The notes beneath the pieces are model-generated. The model saw only the letters and a program-made list of their open reading frames with translations. It was not told the origin of the DNA and made no database searches. A DNA stretch of 64,000 bases from Niabella sp. (GTDB lineage: Bacteria; Bacteroidota; Bacteroidia; Chitinophagales; Chitinophagaceae), in contig NZ_JASLGT010000008.1 of NCBI RefSeq assembly GCF_030150205.1, positions 496,001 through 560,000 on the forward strand. The letters are read 5' to 3'. The first letter of the stretch is position 1; each line of letters begins with the position of its first letter. The position numbers and the translations under genes were made by a program. Positions 24,769 to 33,132 of the stretch are shown piece by piece.

Positions 24769-25944
24769 CTATGCCATCTTTTTCCGGTGGATTGTGCGCA
24801 ATACGATGCAGCCCAGTATGGCCGCAAGTACTGAAGCCACCAGGATCGCCAGTTTTGCCTCCGCTACCAGGAGCGGGTCTTCAAAAGAAAGCAAACTGAT
24901 AAAGATCGACATAGTAAACCCGATGCCCGCCAGCAAACCCAGGCCTGCCATATGCGTCCAGCCGGCTCCCCGCGGCAATTTACCAATGCCCAACCGTACG
25001 CCGGCCCAGGTAGATAAAAGAATACCGGCACATTTCCCCGCGATCAGTCCAATGATAATACCCAATCCCAGGGGAGCGGTGAGCCCATTTAACATCGACG
25101 CCTCAAACCGGATATTGGTATTCGCCAGGGCAAAAAGCGGTATAATTAAAAAATTCACCGGTTTGGTTAACGCATGTTCTAACTTTTCAAGTGGCGATTG
25201 CGTGGCATCGGGCGTAGTGGGCAGGGTCATAGCCACCAATACACCGGCGATGGTTGCGTGTATCCCCGAATGATGAATAAAATACCAGACAAAAAGTCCC
25301 GGCACCAGGTAAAACCAAAGTCCTTTTACATTGAGGCGGTTGAAAATAACCAGCAGGATCATCACCGCACCGGCATACAGCAGGTAGTTGAGGTGGATTT
25401 CTGATGAATAAAACAGGGCAATGACCAGGATCGCGATCAGGTCGTCTACGATCGCAAGGGCTGCCAGGAAAATCTTCAGGCTCCCCGGTACTTTTTTACC
25501 CAGCAGGGAAATAGCAGCAAGAGCAAAGGCAATATCTGTAGCCATGGGAATGCCCCAGCCGGAAGCCGTAGCGGTTCCTTTATTCAGCAGTGCAAAAATC
25601 ACCGCCGGTAAAATGGCGCCGCCAAAAGCAGCAATCACCGGAAGCATGGCCTTGCTGGGTGTGGAAAGCTCCCCTTCCACCATTTCCCGTTTGATCTCCA
25701 GACCTACCAGCAGGAAAAAAACCGCCATCAATCCGTCATTGATCCAGTGCAGGATCGAAAACCGCAAACCGATGGTACCGGTTTCCCAACCCACATAGGT
25801 GTTCAGCCACTGTTCAAAGGAACGGCCGGCCGGAATATTGGCAATCACCAGGGATAGTAATACACATCCCATCAGAATGATTCCTCCAACAGAGTTTGCA
25901 TTTACGTATTTTCGAAAGGTGTCTAAATTGATTCGTTTCAGCAT
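24769..25944 (-). CDS. nhaA: Na+/H+ antiporter NhaA
   Basis: A 391-residue inner-membrane antiporter that exchanges sodium for protons. The paired Asp residues of the transport site are in AIVDDLIAILVIALFY. Other family blocks are LLVGLEIKREMVEGELS, GWGIPMATDIAFALA and GIGFTMSIFISLLSF. I chose ATG 25944 (MLKRINLDTFRKYVNANS); another ATG eight codons upstream at 25968 is possible. A LysR-type regulator is divergently transcribed 78 bases away and is a candidate regulator. Confidence 0.93.
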   Translation of the reverse strand: MLKRINLDTFRKYVNANSVGGIILMGCVLLSLVIANIPAGRSFEQWLNTYVGWETGTIGLRFSILHWINDGLMAVFFLLVGLEIKREMVEGELSTPSKAMLPVIAAFGGAILPAVIFALLNKGTATASGWGIPMATDIAFALAAISLLGKKVPGSLKIFLAALAIVDDLIAILVIALFYSSEIHLNYLLYAGAVMILLVIFNRLNVKGLWFYLVPGLFVWYFIHHSGIHATIAGVLVAMTLPTTPDATQSPLEKLEHALTKPVNFLIIPLFALANTNIRFEASMLNGLTAPLGLGIIIGLIAGKCAGILLSTWAGVRLGIGKLPRGAGWTHMAGLGLLAGIGFTMSIFISLLSFEDPLLVAEAKLAILVASVLAAILGCIVLRTIHRKKMA

Positions 25945-26010
25945 AGCCCTTAAAATTACGAATTGCATTTTTAATTCCCGGTTTCCCAGCGCTTATTTCT
26001 ACTTTCGATC

Positions 26011-26018
26011 TACCTTTG
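26011..26018 (+). promoter_or_regulatory. candidate -7 element of the LysR gene
   Basis: TACCTTTG is an exact TAnnTTTG match ending four bases before ATG 26023. As at ilvA, transcription from it would begin almost at the start codon. Confidence 0.45.
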
Positions 26019-26022
26019 AAAG

Positions 26023-26916
26023 ATGTTCGATTTCAGATTACAGGTGTTTCATACCGTAGCCCGGCGGCTGAATTTCACGCGCGCCGCAGAAGAGCTGTTC
26101 ATTTCCCAACCGGCGGCAACGAAGCATGTGCAGGAAATTGAGCAGCATTTTAAAACCAAATTATTTGAACGGAACGGCTCTAAGATCTCATTAACCGGCG
26201 CCGGGAAAATATTGATGCGATATACGGAAGAGTTATTCGGTGTTTACCGGAAAATGGAACTGGAGCTGCATTCTTTTGCTGCACAGCACAAAGGAACCCT
26301 GCGGATCGGTGCCAGCACCACCATTGCCGAATACCTGCTGCCGCCTGCACTGGCCGCTTTCAAAAGCCGGTTCAAAGACATTTCCATTGTCCTTACCAGT
26401 GGCAACACCGAGTATATTGAAAAGCTGCTACAAAAGAGCGAGATCGATTTTGGCATGATTGAAGGACAGCCCAAGAATAGTTTGTTTAAGTATACCCCCT
26501 TTATAAAAGATGAAATTGTGCTGGTGGCATCCGGAAAAAACCCCATCACCAAAAAGCAAAAGATCTCCTTGAAAGAATTACAGCAGTTACCCATGGCATT
26601 AAGAGAGCCCGGCTCCGGCACACTCGAAGTGATCACCAAACACCTGAAAACAAAAGGCATCCGGATCTCGCAGCTCAACCGGGAAATACAACTGGCCAGT
26701 TCTGAGAGCATCAAATCCTATATTTCCAATTCCATGGCCGTTTCCTTTCTCTCTATCCATACCATACTGGGCGAACTTAACAATAATGAACTGGCTATTG
26801 TAGATGTACTGGGACTGGACATTGAGCGCCATTTCCAGTTTGTACAATTGCACAGCGGGGCGGCCGCTATTCCGGATTATTTTATGAAATTCATCAATCA
26901 TTACAATTTCAAGTAA
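26023..26916 (+). CDS. LysR-type transcriptional regulator
   Basis: A 297-residue regulator. The N-terminal helix-turn-helix contains LNFTRAAEELFISQPAATKHVQEIE. The rest is a two-lobed ligand-binding domain with TLRIGASTTIAEYLLPPALAAF and REPGSGTLEVITKHL. It is divergent from nhaA, the arrangement in which LysR regulators usually control the neighbour. An NhaR-like role is therefore attractive, but sequence alone does not distinguish it from CysB/CbbR-type members. It is convergent with the MFS gene. Confidence 0.88.
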   Translation: MFDFRLQVFHTVARRLNFTRAAEELFISQPAATKHVQEIEQHFKTKLFERNGSKISLTGAGKILMRYTEELFGVYRKMELELHSFAAQHKGTLRIGASTTIAEYLLPPALAAFKSRFKDISIVLTSGNTEYIEKLLQKSEIDFGMIEGQPKNSLFKYTPFIKDEIVLVASGKNPITKKQKISLKELQQLPMALREPGSGTLEVITKHLKTKGIRISQLNREIQLASSESIKSYISNSMAVSFLSIHTILGELNNNELAIVDVLGLDIERHFQFVQLHSGAAAIPDYFMKFINHYNFK

Positions 26917-26985
26917 CAGGAAGCCTACCGTCTCAGGCAGGTGCTTCGTTATTTGTAAACCCGGGAGCAGGCAAAGGCTATCCGC

Positions 26986-28224
26986 TTAATGTTCCGGGTG
27001 GTTATTCCGGGGTGTCATCCGGTTTACGCAAATATAGAGCGCCACGGCCACCACTACCAGGATGCTGCCGGTAGCGATCCATAAAGTGTTAAAACCATAG
27101 TCACTGGCCACTCTTGTTCCCAGGAACGGCGTAATGATAAACGAGATGGATACCGCCATCCCGTTAAGTCCCATATAAGAACCCTTGTTTCCTTTTCCGG
27201 ACCGCATGGCGGTTATGGCCGACATAAAGGGGAGCACCAGGATTTCTGCCAGGCTCAATACGGTAATGGATAAAATGATCAGCCATACGCTATGACCGGC
27301 GATCAGCATCGCATAGGATACGGCCGTGCCCAGCGCACCTACCAAAAGTGTGGCTGCGGGCGTAAGCTTTCTTTCGGCCATGTTTACCAGCAGCATTTCC
27401 ATCACCACGATCACAAAACCGCTGTAGCCCAGCACATATCCGATGGTTGTTTGATTTAACCCCGCTTCATCGCGGTAAAACAGGGGCAGCGTATTGAAGA
27501 ACTGGAAAAAGCAAAGGGAAAAGATCCCACAGAACACCGAATACACCACAAACGGCGTATCGCGGTAAGCCGAACGTTCATGTACCAGATCAGCTTCCTT
27601 TATAGTCTTTTTTCGTGCCTGTTCTTTTTTGCGGAACAGGATAGAGCGTTTTCTGAAAAAGCGCACATAAACAATACCGGCTGTTAATGCCCCCTGTGCG
27701 TTTACGGCGAACAGGAAATTGTATGACACAGCTGCCAGGATGCCACCCAGCGCAGGGCCGATGGAAAAGCCCAGGTTGATTGCCATCCGGTTTAGCGAAA
27801 AAGCACGGGTAAGGTTTTCGGGTGCAGCATACTTGGTAATGGCCACGGAGTTAGCCGGCCTGAATGATTCACTGATGACGCTTTGAACAAAAATGATGGC
27901 TGCCAGCCCCTGCAAGGTGGTAAAAAACGGGATCACGGCAAACAACGGCGCGCTTAAAAATAAACTGGCCCACTGCACCCTGAACTCCCCGATACGGTCC
28001 GTAATATATCCTCCCAGCCAGGAGCCCACCACCGATCCGATACCAAAAAAGCTAAGCACGATCCCGGACTCTTTTAAACCAAAATGAAGATGGTCCGTCA
28101 TGTATACCCCCAGGAAAGGCAGCACCATTGAGCCGGAGCGATTGATGAGCATCACCACCGCAAGCATCCAGGCTTCCTTTGAAAGGCCTTTGAATGAATG
28201 GATATAGACGCGCAGAATTCCCAT
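26986..28224 (-). CDS. MFS transporter (drug-efflux type)
   Basis: A 412-residue protein with about 12 hydrophobic segments. The MFS motif A between helices 2 and 3 is GSWLGGYITDRIGEFRVQW. A second-half copy is weak (VNMAERKLTPAATLL). The pattern matches MDR-type exporters; the substrate is unknown. I chose ATG 28224 (MGILRVYIHSFKGLSKEAW) because the 90 or so codons upstream have unlikely composition and cover a promoter motif. It is divergent from the DUF1345-like gene. Confidence 0.85.
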   Translation of the reverse strand: MGILRVYIHSFKGLSKEAWMLAVVMLINRSGSMVLPFLGVYMTDHLHFGLKESGIVLSFFGIGSVVGSWLGGYITDRIGEFRVQWASLFLSAPLFAVIPFFTTLQGLAAIIFVQSVISESFRPANSVAITKYAAPENLTRAFSLNRMAINLGFSIGPALGGILAAVSYNFLFAVNAQGALTAGIVYVRFFRKRSILFRKKEQARKKTIKEADLVHERSAYRDTPFVVYSVFCGIFSLCFFQFFNTLPLFYRDEAGLNQTTIGYVLGYSGFVIVVMEMLLVNMAERKLTPAATLLVGALGTAVSYAMLIAGHSVWLIILSITVLSLAEILVLPFMSAITAMRSGKGNKGSYMGLNGMAVSISFIITPFLGTRVASDYGFNTLWIATGSILVVVAVALYICVNRMTPRNNHPEH

Positions 28225-28241
28225 AGGATATGAAAAAGCTG

Positions 28242-28249
28242 CAAAGGTA
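28242..28249 (-). promoter_or_regulatory. candidate -7 element of the MFS gene
   Basis: The minus strand reads TACCTTTG, an exact TAnnTTTG match, 17 bases before the chosen start codon. It also argues against the longer reading frame. No well-placed TTG was seen at -33. Confidence 0.45.
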
Positions 28250-28427
28250 CCGCAAAAAAAACGAATAATCCAGTACATTTGGGAATGGACGCTTCGCACC
28301 GAATCATCTGCAGCACATACAGAGGCAAAGGTTAGGCAGTATGCTGCCGGCGTTGTTGCAGCGTAAACCCGGCGTGCCGGATATTGAGCGGTAAAAAAAG
28401 TTGTCCCGGAAAACCAGTAGTTGTTGT

Positions 28428-29099
28428 ATGCAGAAACCGCATCCCTTCCGGCCTGGATTTGCGCATAAATTGCGCGCGATCGACCGGGTATACTTGTCAC
28501 TTATTGCCGGCAGTATCACCGGCGCGGCGCTATTGTACCACCATCTTCCACCGGTAATGACCGTTCTGGCTTGCTGGCTGGTGTTTTGTATCTGCTATCT
28601 CATTCTTTGCTGGCAGGTGATTTATACCACTCCGCAGGAATATATTGTAAAAAAAGCGGCCATTGAAGACGGCAGCCGGAGCTTTGTTTTTATATTTATT
28701 GTACTGGCCTGCTTTGCCTGTATGGGTGCGGTGCTTAACATTGTGGTCAATTCCCGGGAAACGAATATCAGTCATTATCTATGGTTGCCGCTGTCGGTAT
28801 CTGCAATGATCGCCTCCTGGTTATTGGTGCATACGATCTATACGTTTCATTACGCCCATCTTTACTACCAGGATGATCCTGAAGGATACGGCCTGCATTT
28901 TCCCGGAGATGAAAAACCCGATTACCGCGATTTTGCATATTATTCCCTTTGTATGGGTTGCACCTTCCAGGTTTCGGATGTAGATACCACCTCAAAAAAC
29001 CTAAGACTTGTAACGATGTACCACGGCCTGATCTCTTTTGCATTAAACACCTTCCTGGTTGCCCTTACGATCAATATCGTTTCGGGATTGGTGCATTAG
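28428..29099 (+). CDS. DUF1345-like membrane protein
   Basis: A 223-residue integral membrane protein with five or six hydrophobic segments. It has the conserved block IYTFHYAHLYY followed by the DFAYYSLCMGCTFQVSDVDT segment that marks DUF1345 proteins. The function of the family is unknown. I chose ATG 28428; a TTG nine codons upstream is open. A 16-bp inverted repeat separates it from the convergent GH20 gene. Confidence 0.8.
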   Translation: MQKPHPFRPGFAHKLRAIDRVYLSLIAGSITGAALLYHHLPPVMTVLACWLVFCICYLILCWQVIYTTPQEYIVKKAAIEDGSRSFVFIFIVLACFACMGAVLNIVVNSRETNISHYLWLPLSVSAMIASWLLVHTIYTFHYAHLYYQDDPEGYGLHFPGDEKPDYRDFAYYSLCMGCTFQVSDVDTTSKNLRLVTMYHGLISFALNTFLVALTINIVSGLVH

Positions 29100-29106
29100 G
29101 CTGGAG

Positions 29107-29190
29107 AGATCAGTTTTTAGTTATCAGTTTTCAGCAGTCAGTTATCAGCAACTGAAAACTGAAGACTGATAACTGACTGCTAACGGCTGA
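29107..29190. repeat. CAGTTATCAG inverted-repeat cluster between convergent genes
   Basis: AGCAGTCAGTTATCAG (29133-29148) pairs perfectly with CTGATAACTGACTGCT (29166-29181). Overlapping copies of TCAGTTTTCAG and CTGAAAACTGA offer alternative pairings. It lies exactly between the stops of the DUF1345 and GH20 genes and likely terminates both transcripts, although T runs are short. Confidence 0.6.
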
Positions 29191-29194
29191 CGAC

Positions 29195-30814
29195 TTAATT
29201 CTCCTGTGCAGACAGGTTCCGTTTATCCTTCCGGAAATATACCGGTTCGGGGATCTCAGAAGGATTAAAGGGGTTGTAAAAGTAAATATCGTCATCCCGG
29301 TAAAGCGCAAATTGTTTTTTTAGCCGCTGGGTAAAATCTTCATAATCTTTTAAGGACTCCTTTGTCCAGGCCGCCTCCGCTAATGCAGCAATGCGGGGGA
29401 AGGTGAGGTAATCCATCCGGGTGGTATTGGGTACCGTTTCTGTCCATAAATTCGCCTGCAGTCCCTGTACCTGTTTTTGATGCTGCGCATCTACCAATGC
29501 AGACAGGCTAAAGGAATAAACATCTTTCAACGGGCTGTAGCCCTTGCCCCATTTCCGGCCCATACGATGCGTACTGTCCTGAACAAAATCGAAATAATAG
29601 GGCAGGCGCGGACATACCACCACATCATACCCCCTGTCTAACGCCATTTTTAACTGCACCGGTTTATCGTGCCGCCACCAGAAGATAACGGTTTTGTCCT
29701 TTGGCAGGTTCACTTCGGCCATTTCATCCCAAACCAGCAGCTTTGCATTCATTCCGTAAACCGAATCCGCCATACGTTCCATAAAATAACGCTCTACGGC
29801 TTTTAGGTCCTTTAAGTCATGTGCGGCCATCAGTTTTTTAATACCCTCATTCTGGAGCCATTTATCGGTTCCAAAACTTACTTCATCACCGCCCAGGTGA
29901 ATCATGCCGGAGGGAAAAAGCATATTCGTTTCCCTTAGAATATTGGTGAGGTAACTATAGGTATGTTCATTCCCTGGGTCAAAGGTAAAATCCGGATGCT
30001 GTGCATTGCCCCCACCGCTGTATTGCGGATAGGCGCGATTCGCTGCTGTGGCATGACCCGGCATATCAATTTCGGGAATCACAGTGATATTGCGCTGTGC
30101 GGCATAATGAACAACCTCGGCGATCTGTTGCTGCGTATAATAAGCCGCCAGGGCCTCCGGGTTGGTAAAGCTTCCCGCACCACCGATCAGGGTTAGCCGG
30201 GGATACCGCCGGATCTCCAGGCGCCACGCCGGCTCATCCGTAAGGTGCCAGTGAAAGCGGTTTAGTTTATAAAAAGCCATCCAGTCCAGCAATTGCAATA
30301 CCTTCTCTTTTCCCATAAAATGCCGCGATTCATCCAGCATAAATCCGCGCCAGCGATAGCGGGGTGCATCGGTAATCTGCCATCCATCGATAGTAATGCT
30401 TCCATTATCGTTTTTTTGAAGACGGATCAATTGTAACAAACTGGAAATACCGTTGACCACACCGCCAACCGAGTTGCCGGTAATATGAATCGCCTCATCC
30501 GCAATGCGCAGGGTATACCCCTCGTCGCCTTCCATAGCCCCCTTGCTGAAGGTAAGCCGGATCGCATTGGGTGTGGATGACGCTGTAGTTAAACCAAGCG
30601 GAAGTAATTCCTTTTTATTAAGTTCCCCTTGCAGATACGCCGCAGCATCTTTCAGGGAAGCACTTCCTACATAAATGCGGGTGTATTTATTCAGGTTGAA
30701 GGAACCGTTAGATACGGTTGCTTTCACCGGTGCCGGGATCACCGGACAGGGAGCCTGCGAAAAAAGAAAAAGCTTAATAGTTAAAAAAACTGTTGTAAGA
30801 AAAATACGACTCAT
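29195..30814 (-). CDS. GH20 beta-N-acetylhexosaminidase
   Basis: A 539-residue secreted enzyme that removes terminal GlcNAc or GalNAc by substrate-assisted catalysis. It has a signal peptide, then a GH20b-like domain (about 25-145) and the GH20 barrel from about 150. The catalytic pair is Asp310-Glu311 in HLGGDEVSFG. Other family blocks are WRGFMLDESRHF, NRFHWHLTDEPAWRLEI and PEIDMPGHA. It is last in the line of three glycosidase genes and fits removal of hexosamines from glycoprotein glycans. No lipobox is apparent, so it is probably periplasmic. Confidence 0.93.
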   Translation of the reverse strand: MSRIFLTTVFLTIKLFLFSQAPCPVIPAPVKATVSNGSFNLNKYTRIYVGSASLKDAAAYLQGELNKKELLPLGLTTASSTPNAIRLTFSKGAMEGDEGYTLRIADEAIHITGNSVGGVVNGISSLLQLIRLQKNDNGSITIDGWQITDAPRYRWRGFMLDESRHFMGKEKVLQLLDWMAFYKLNRFHWHLTDEPAWRLEIRRYPRLTLIGGAGSFTNPEALAAYYTQQQIAEVVHYAAQRNITVIPEIDMPGHATAANRAYPQYSGGGNAQHPDFTFDPGNEHTYSYLTNILRETNMLFPSGMIHLGGDEVSFGTDKWLQNEGIKKLMAAHDLKDLKAVERYFMERMADSVYGMNAKLLVWDEMAEVNLPKDKTVIFWWRHDKPVQLKMALDRGYDVVVCPRLPYYFDFVQDSTHRMGRKWGKGYSPLKDVYSFSLSALVDAQHQKQVQGLQANLWTETVPNTTRMDYLTFPRIAALAEAAWTKESLKDYEDFTQRLKKQFALYRDDDIYFYNPFNPSEIPEPVYFRKDKRNLSAQEN

Positions 30815-30880
30815 TGTTAATTAAAATAAGCAGAAAATATTTGTTGATTGCAGGCATTTGAAAAAAGTATAACTACCTGT

Positions 30881-31186
30881 CTAATAAAATGAAGGTTTCA
30901 TTTTAGTATGCCGTACTCTCAAAATACGAACAATAGCATTATTGAAACGATAAGAGATCCTGTATCCGTGCTTCTCAAAGGCTCTATAGCTACCATCGTT
31001 AGCCACTTTATATTTATCCGGTCTGTAAATGGCCGGATTCTGTTCTGCCCTGCCAACAGCATCAATGATATCGTTCACAATGTTTGACGCATTTTGTGGG
31101 GAATCTTTACTAATAAAGTTATATACGAGTTGTAACTCTTCCTGAGCACGTTTTGTCCAAACTATTTGGTAGAACGCGGTATCCAT
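30881..31186 (-). CDS. ParE/RelE family toxin
   Basis: A 101-residue RelE/ParE-fold protein. It starts YQIVWTKRAQEELQLVYNFI, has a central AIYRPDKYK segment, and ends HGYRISYRFNNAIVRILRVRH, all typical of this superfamily. Its ATG overlaps the end of the upstream antitoxin gene by 25 bases. Members either inhibit gyrase (ParE) or cut mRNA (RelE); this sequence looks closer to ParE. It lies between the GH20 and GH29 genes without functional relation to them. Confidence 0.83.
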   Translation of the reverse strand: MDTAFYQIVWTKRAQEELQLVYNFISKDSPQNASNIVNDIIDAVGRAEQNPAIYRPDKYKVANDGSYRAFEKHGYRISYRFNNAIVRILRVRHTKMKPSFY

Positions 31187-31410
31187 TCCTTTGCCTTGGC
31201 TTTCAGCTGATCATGCGTAATATAATCTCCCCTTTGGAACTCAGCTTCTGCTTCGGCCAGTTCATTGTTGTATTGCTCCATGCTGGTGTTGGCCCCTGTT
31301 TTTTTTAAATGGATAAATGACTTAATGACGCCAATCAATGACATTTTCTCTTCATCTCCCAGCAAAGGCAGATAATCTGTTATTTTTTTATCCAGCGTTG
31401 ATCCTGTCAT
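31162..31410 (-). CDS. antitoxin partner of the ParE-like toxin
   Basis: An 82-residue helical protein (start MTGSTLDKKITDYLPLLGDEEK). Its C-terminus, EFQRGDYITHDQLKAKAKEW, resembles the toxin-wrapping tails of PHD/addiction-module antitoxins. I chose ATG 31410; the frame continues upstream for 39 codons, but those codons look non-coding and lie near the GH29 stop. It overlaps the toxin gene by 25 bases. It is recognised mainly from context. Confidence 0.7.
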   Translation of the reverse strand: MTGSTLDKKITDYLPLLGDEEKMSLIGVIKSFIHLKKTGANTSMEQYNNELAEAEAEFQRGDYITHDQLKAKAKEWIPRSTK

Positions 31411-31569
31411 AATTTCCTTTTCCACAAATTTACCGCTAAACCAATATTTTTCCAAACAACGCATTGAGGGAGATATAATCATCACTGAATCACCAGAAAA
31501 GATCCTTTTTAGAAGTTTTTTTTGCAATTCATATCAGCAAAACCGTATTGGCGGGTTTTCTGTAGCAAC

Positions 31570-33075
31570 CTACATTTTTGCATCCATTAATTTGCTCGCT
31601 TTTTTTACGGGAGCACCCAGCTGCATGCGGATCACAAACGCCCTGGTTGCCTGAAAGGATGCCGGCAGCAGGATATCGAAATAGGTATTTTTATCCAGGT
31701 CCAGCCCCATGTCCGCAGGTTTCACCTCCAGCTTGCCGCCGGCTTCCAATAGCACCGCCGAAGCCGGCACCTGTTTAAAGTTCTTTGGAACCGCTATCCG
31801 TACAATATTGTTTACCGGCCGGTTGAATACGGTCAGGTACAGGGTACTGTCCTTCTGGGTAAAATACCCGTAATTGCTGACCGGGAAATCCGAATGCCGG
31901 TTTTCATAAACCGCGGCAGCATTGCGTCGCACCCATGCACCGGTTTCTGCCGCAATCCGGTCTTCTTCCGGTCGCATGTTACCTTGACCGTCTGGTCCGA
32001 AATTGATCACAAAATTGCCATTCATCGATCGGCAGCGCATCAGCAGATCCAGCAGGTCGTCGGTTGTTTTTGTATAGATCCCCGACCAGTCTTTCATATA
32101 TCCCCAACCGTTTGGCGGAATCGTCATCACACAATCCCAATCGTTTCCGTCAATCCACTCATAACTGCCGGGCATCTTCCGCTCCCATCCCTGCTCATAA
32201 TCGCCCAGCAGGCGACCGTTGCTGTCGAAATGCCGTGCCCCAAATTCATCATTACGGAACCTGGATCCAATGATCAGTCCCGGGTGTTTCTCGCGCAGTT
32301 CTTTCTCCAGTTTATAGGTAAAATCATAGGCGCTTTTCCAGGAAGCATCCCAGGTACCATCAAACCAAAGCCCTTTGATCTGCGGATAGTTTGTAACCAG
32401 CTCCAGCAGCTGGTTGCGGGTGTATTGTAAAAACCGGTTAAACCGTTTTTTTTCCTCCTCCGTTTTTGGTGTACCGCCCATATAATCCGGGTTGTTCCAT
32501 TCCAGTACCGAAAAATAAAGGTATACATCAATGCCCTCTGCTGTATAGGCATCCACCACCTGCTTTACAATATCTTTTTTATACGGTGTTTTTGCAATAC
32601 TGTAATCGGAATATTTTGTAGGCCATAGTGCAAATCCATCGTGGTGCTTGGTGGTAAAGATCACATACCGGGCGCCCATATCCTTTGCCTGCTTTGCCCA
32701 GCGCTTTGCATCAAAATCTTTTGGATTAAACTGTTTGTATAAATTATCGTAGATGTTTTTCCAGTCTTTGGGAGCGGTGGGTCCTCCCCAGGAACGGATC
32801 CATTCCGATGCAGCGGCCCCGCCTCTTGCACTGACGCCGTTCCATTCGTTACCGGGAATGGCGTACAGGCCCCAGTGAATGAACTGGCCCAGGCCATAAT
32901 TGCGAAAGGCCTTCATTTGCGGATCGGTACGATGTGCCGGCGTAATGGGGCCGTATTGAATCGCTCGTAAACTATCCGGCTTTCGCTTGGGGCCGGTCCA
33001 TTGCGCATTTGCGAACGGGCTCAAAATCCCGATCATCACAAAAAGAAAGAAGCCTGCTTTTTTTATATTTTTCAT
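31570..33075 (-). CDS. GH29 alpha-L-fucosidase
   Basis: A 501-residue secreted enzyme releasing L-fucose from glycans. The signal peptide ends at FANAQ. The GH29 barrel shows FIHWGLYAIPGNEWNG, the TTKHHDGFALWP block, and the nucleophile Asp239 in GLWFDGTWD. A C-terminal beta domain follows from about residue 400. It sits between GH2 and the toxin-antitoxin pair on the same strand. Fucosidase plus galactosidase plus hexosaminidase is the set expected for mucin-type or N-glycan termini. Confidence 0.92.
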   Translation of the reverse strand: MKNIKKAGFFLFVMIGILSPFANAQWTGPKRKPDSLRAIQYGPITPAHRTDPQMKAFRNYGLGQFIHWGLYAIPGNEWNGVSARGGAAASEWIRSWGGPTAPKDWKNIYDNLYKQFNPKDFDAKRWAKQAKDMGARYVIFTTKHHDGFALWPTKYSDYSIAKTPYKKDIVKQVVDAYTAEGIDVYLYFSVLEWNNPDYMGGTPKTEEEKKRFNRFLQYTRNQLLELVTNYPQIKGLWFDGTWDASWKSAYDFTYKLEKELREKHPGLIIGSRFRNDEFGARHFDSNGRLLGDYEQGWERKMPGSYEWIDGNDWDCVMTIPPNGWGYMKDWSGIYTKTTDDLLDLLMRCRSMNGNFVINFGPDGQGNMRPEEDRIAAETGAWVRRNAAAVYENRHSDFPVSNYGYFTQKDSTLYLTVFNRPVNNIVRIAVPKNFKQVPASAVLLEAGGKLEVKPADMGLDLDKNTYFDILLPASFQATRAFVIRMQLGAPVKKASKLMDAKM

Positions 33076-33132
33076 TTCCTGATTCTTTAACCGTTATTTT
33101 TTAAATTATCACATTCCCAAATCTGCACATTC

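Noticed and set aside
28225..28500. N-terminal extension of the MFS transporter
   Set aside because: The extra 92 residues lack a hydrophobic or domain pattern and would cover the -7 element and overlap the divergent gene.
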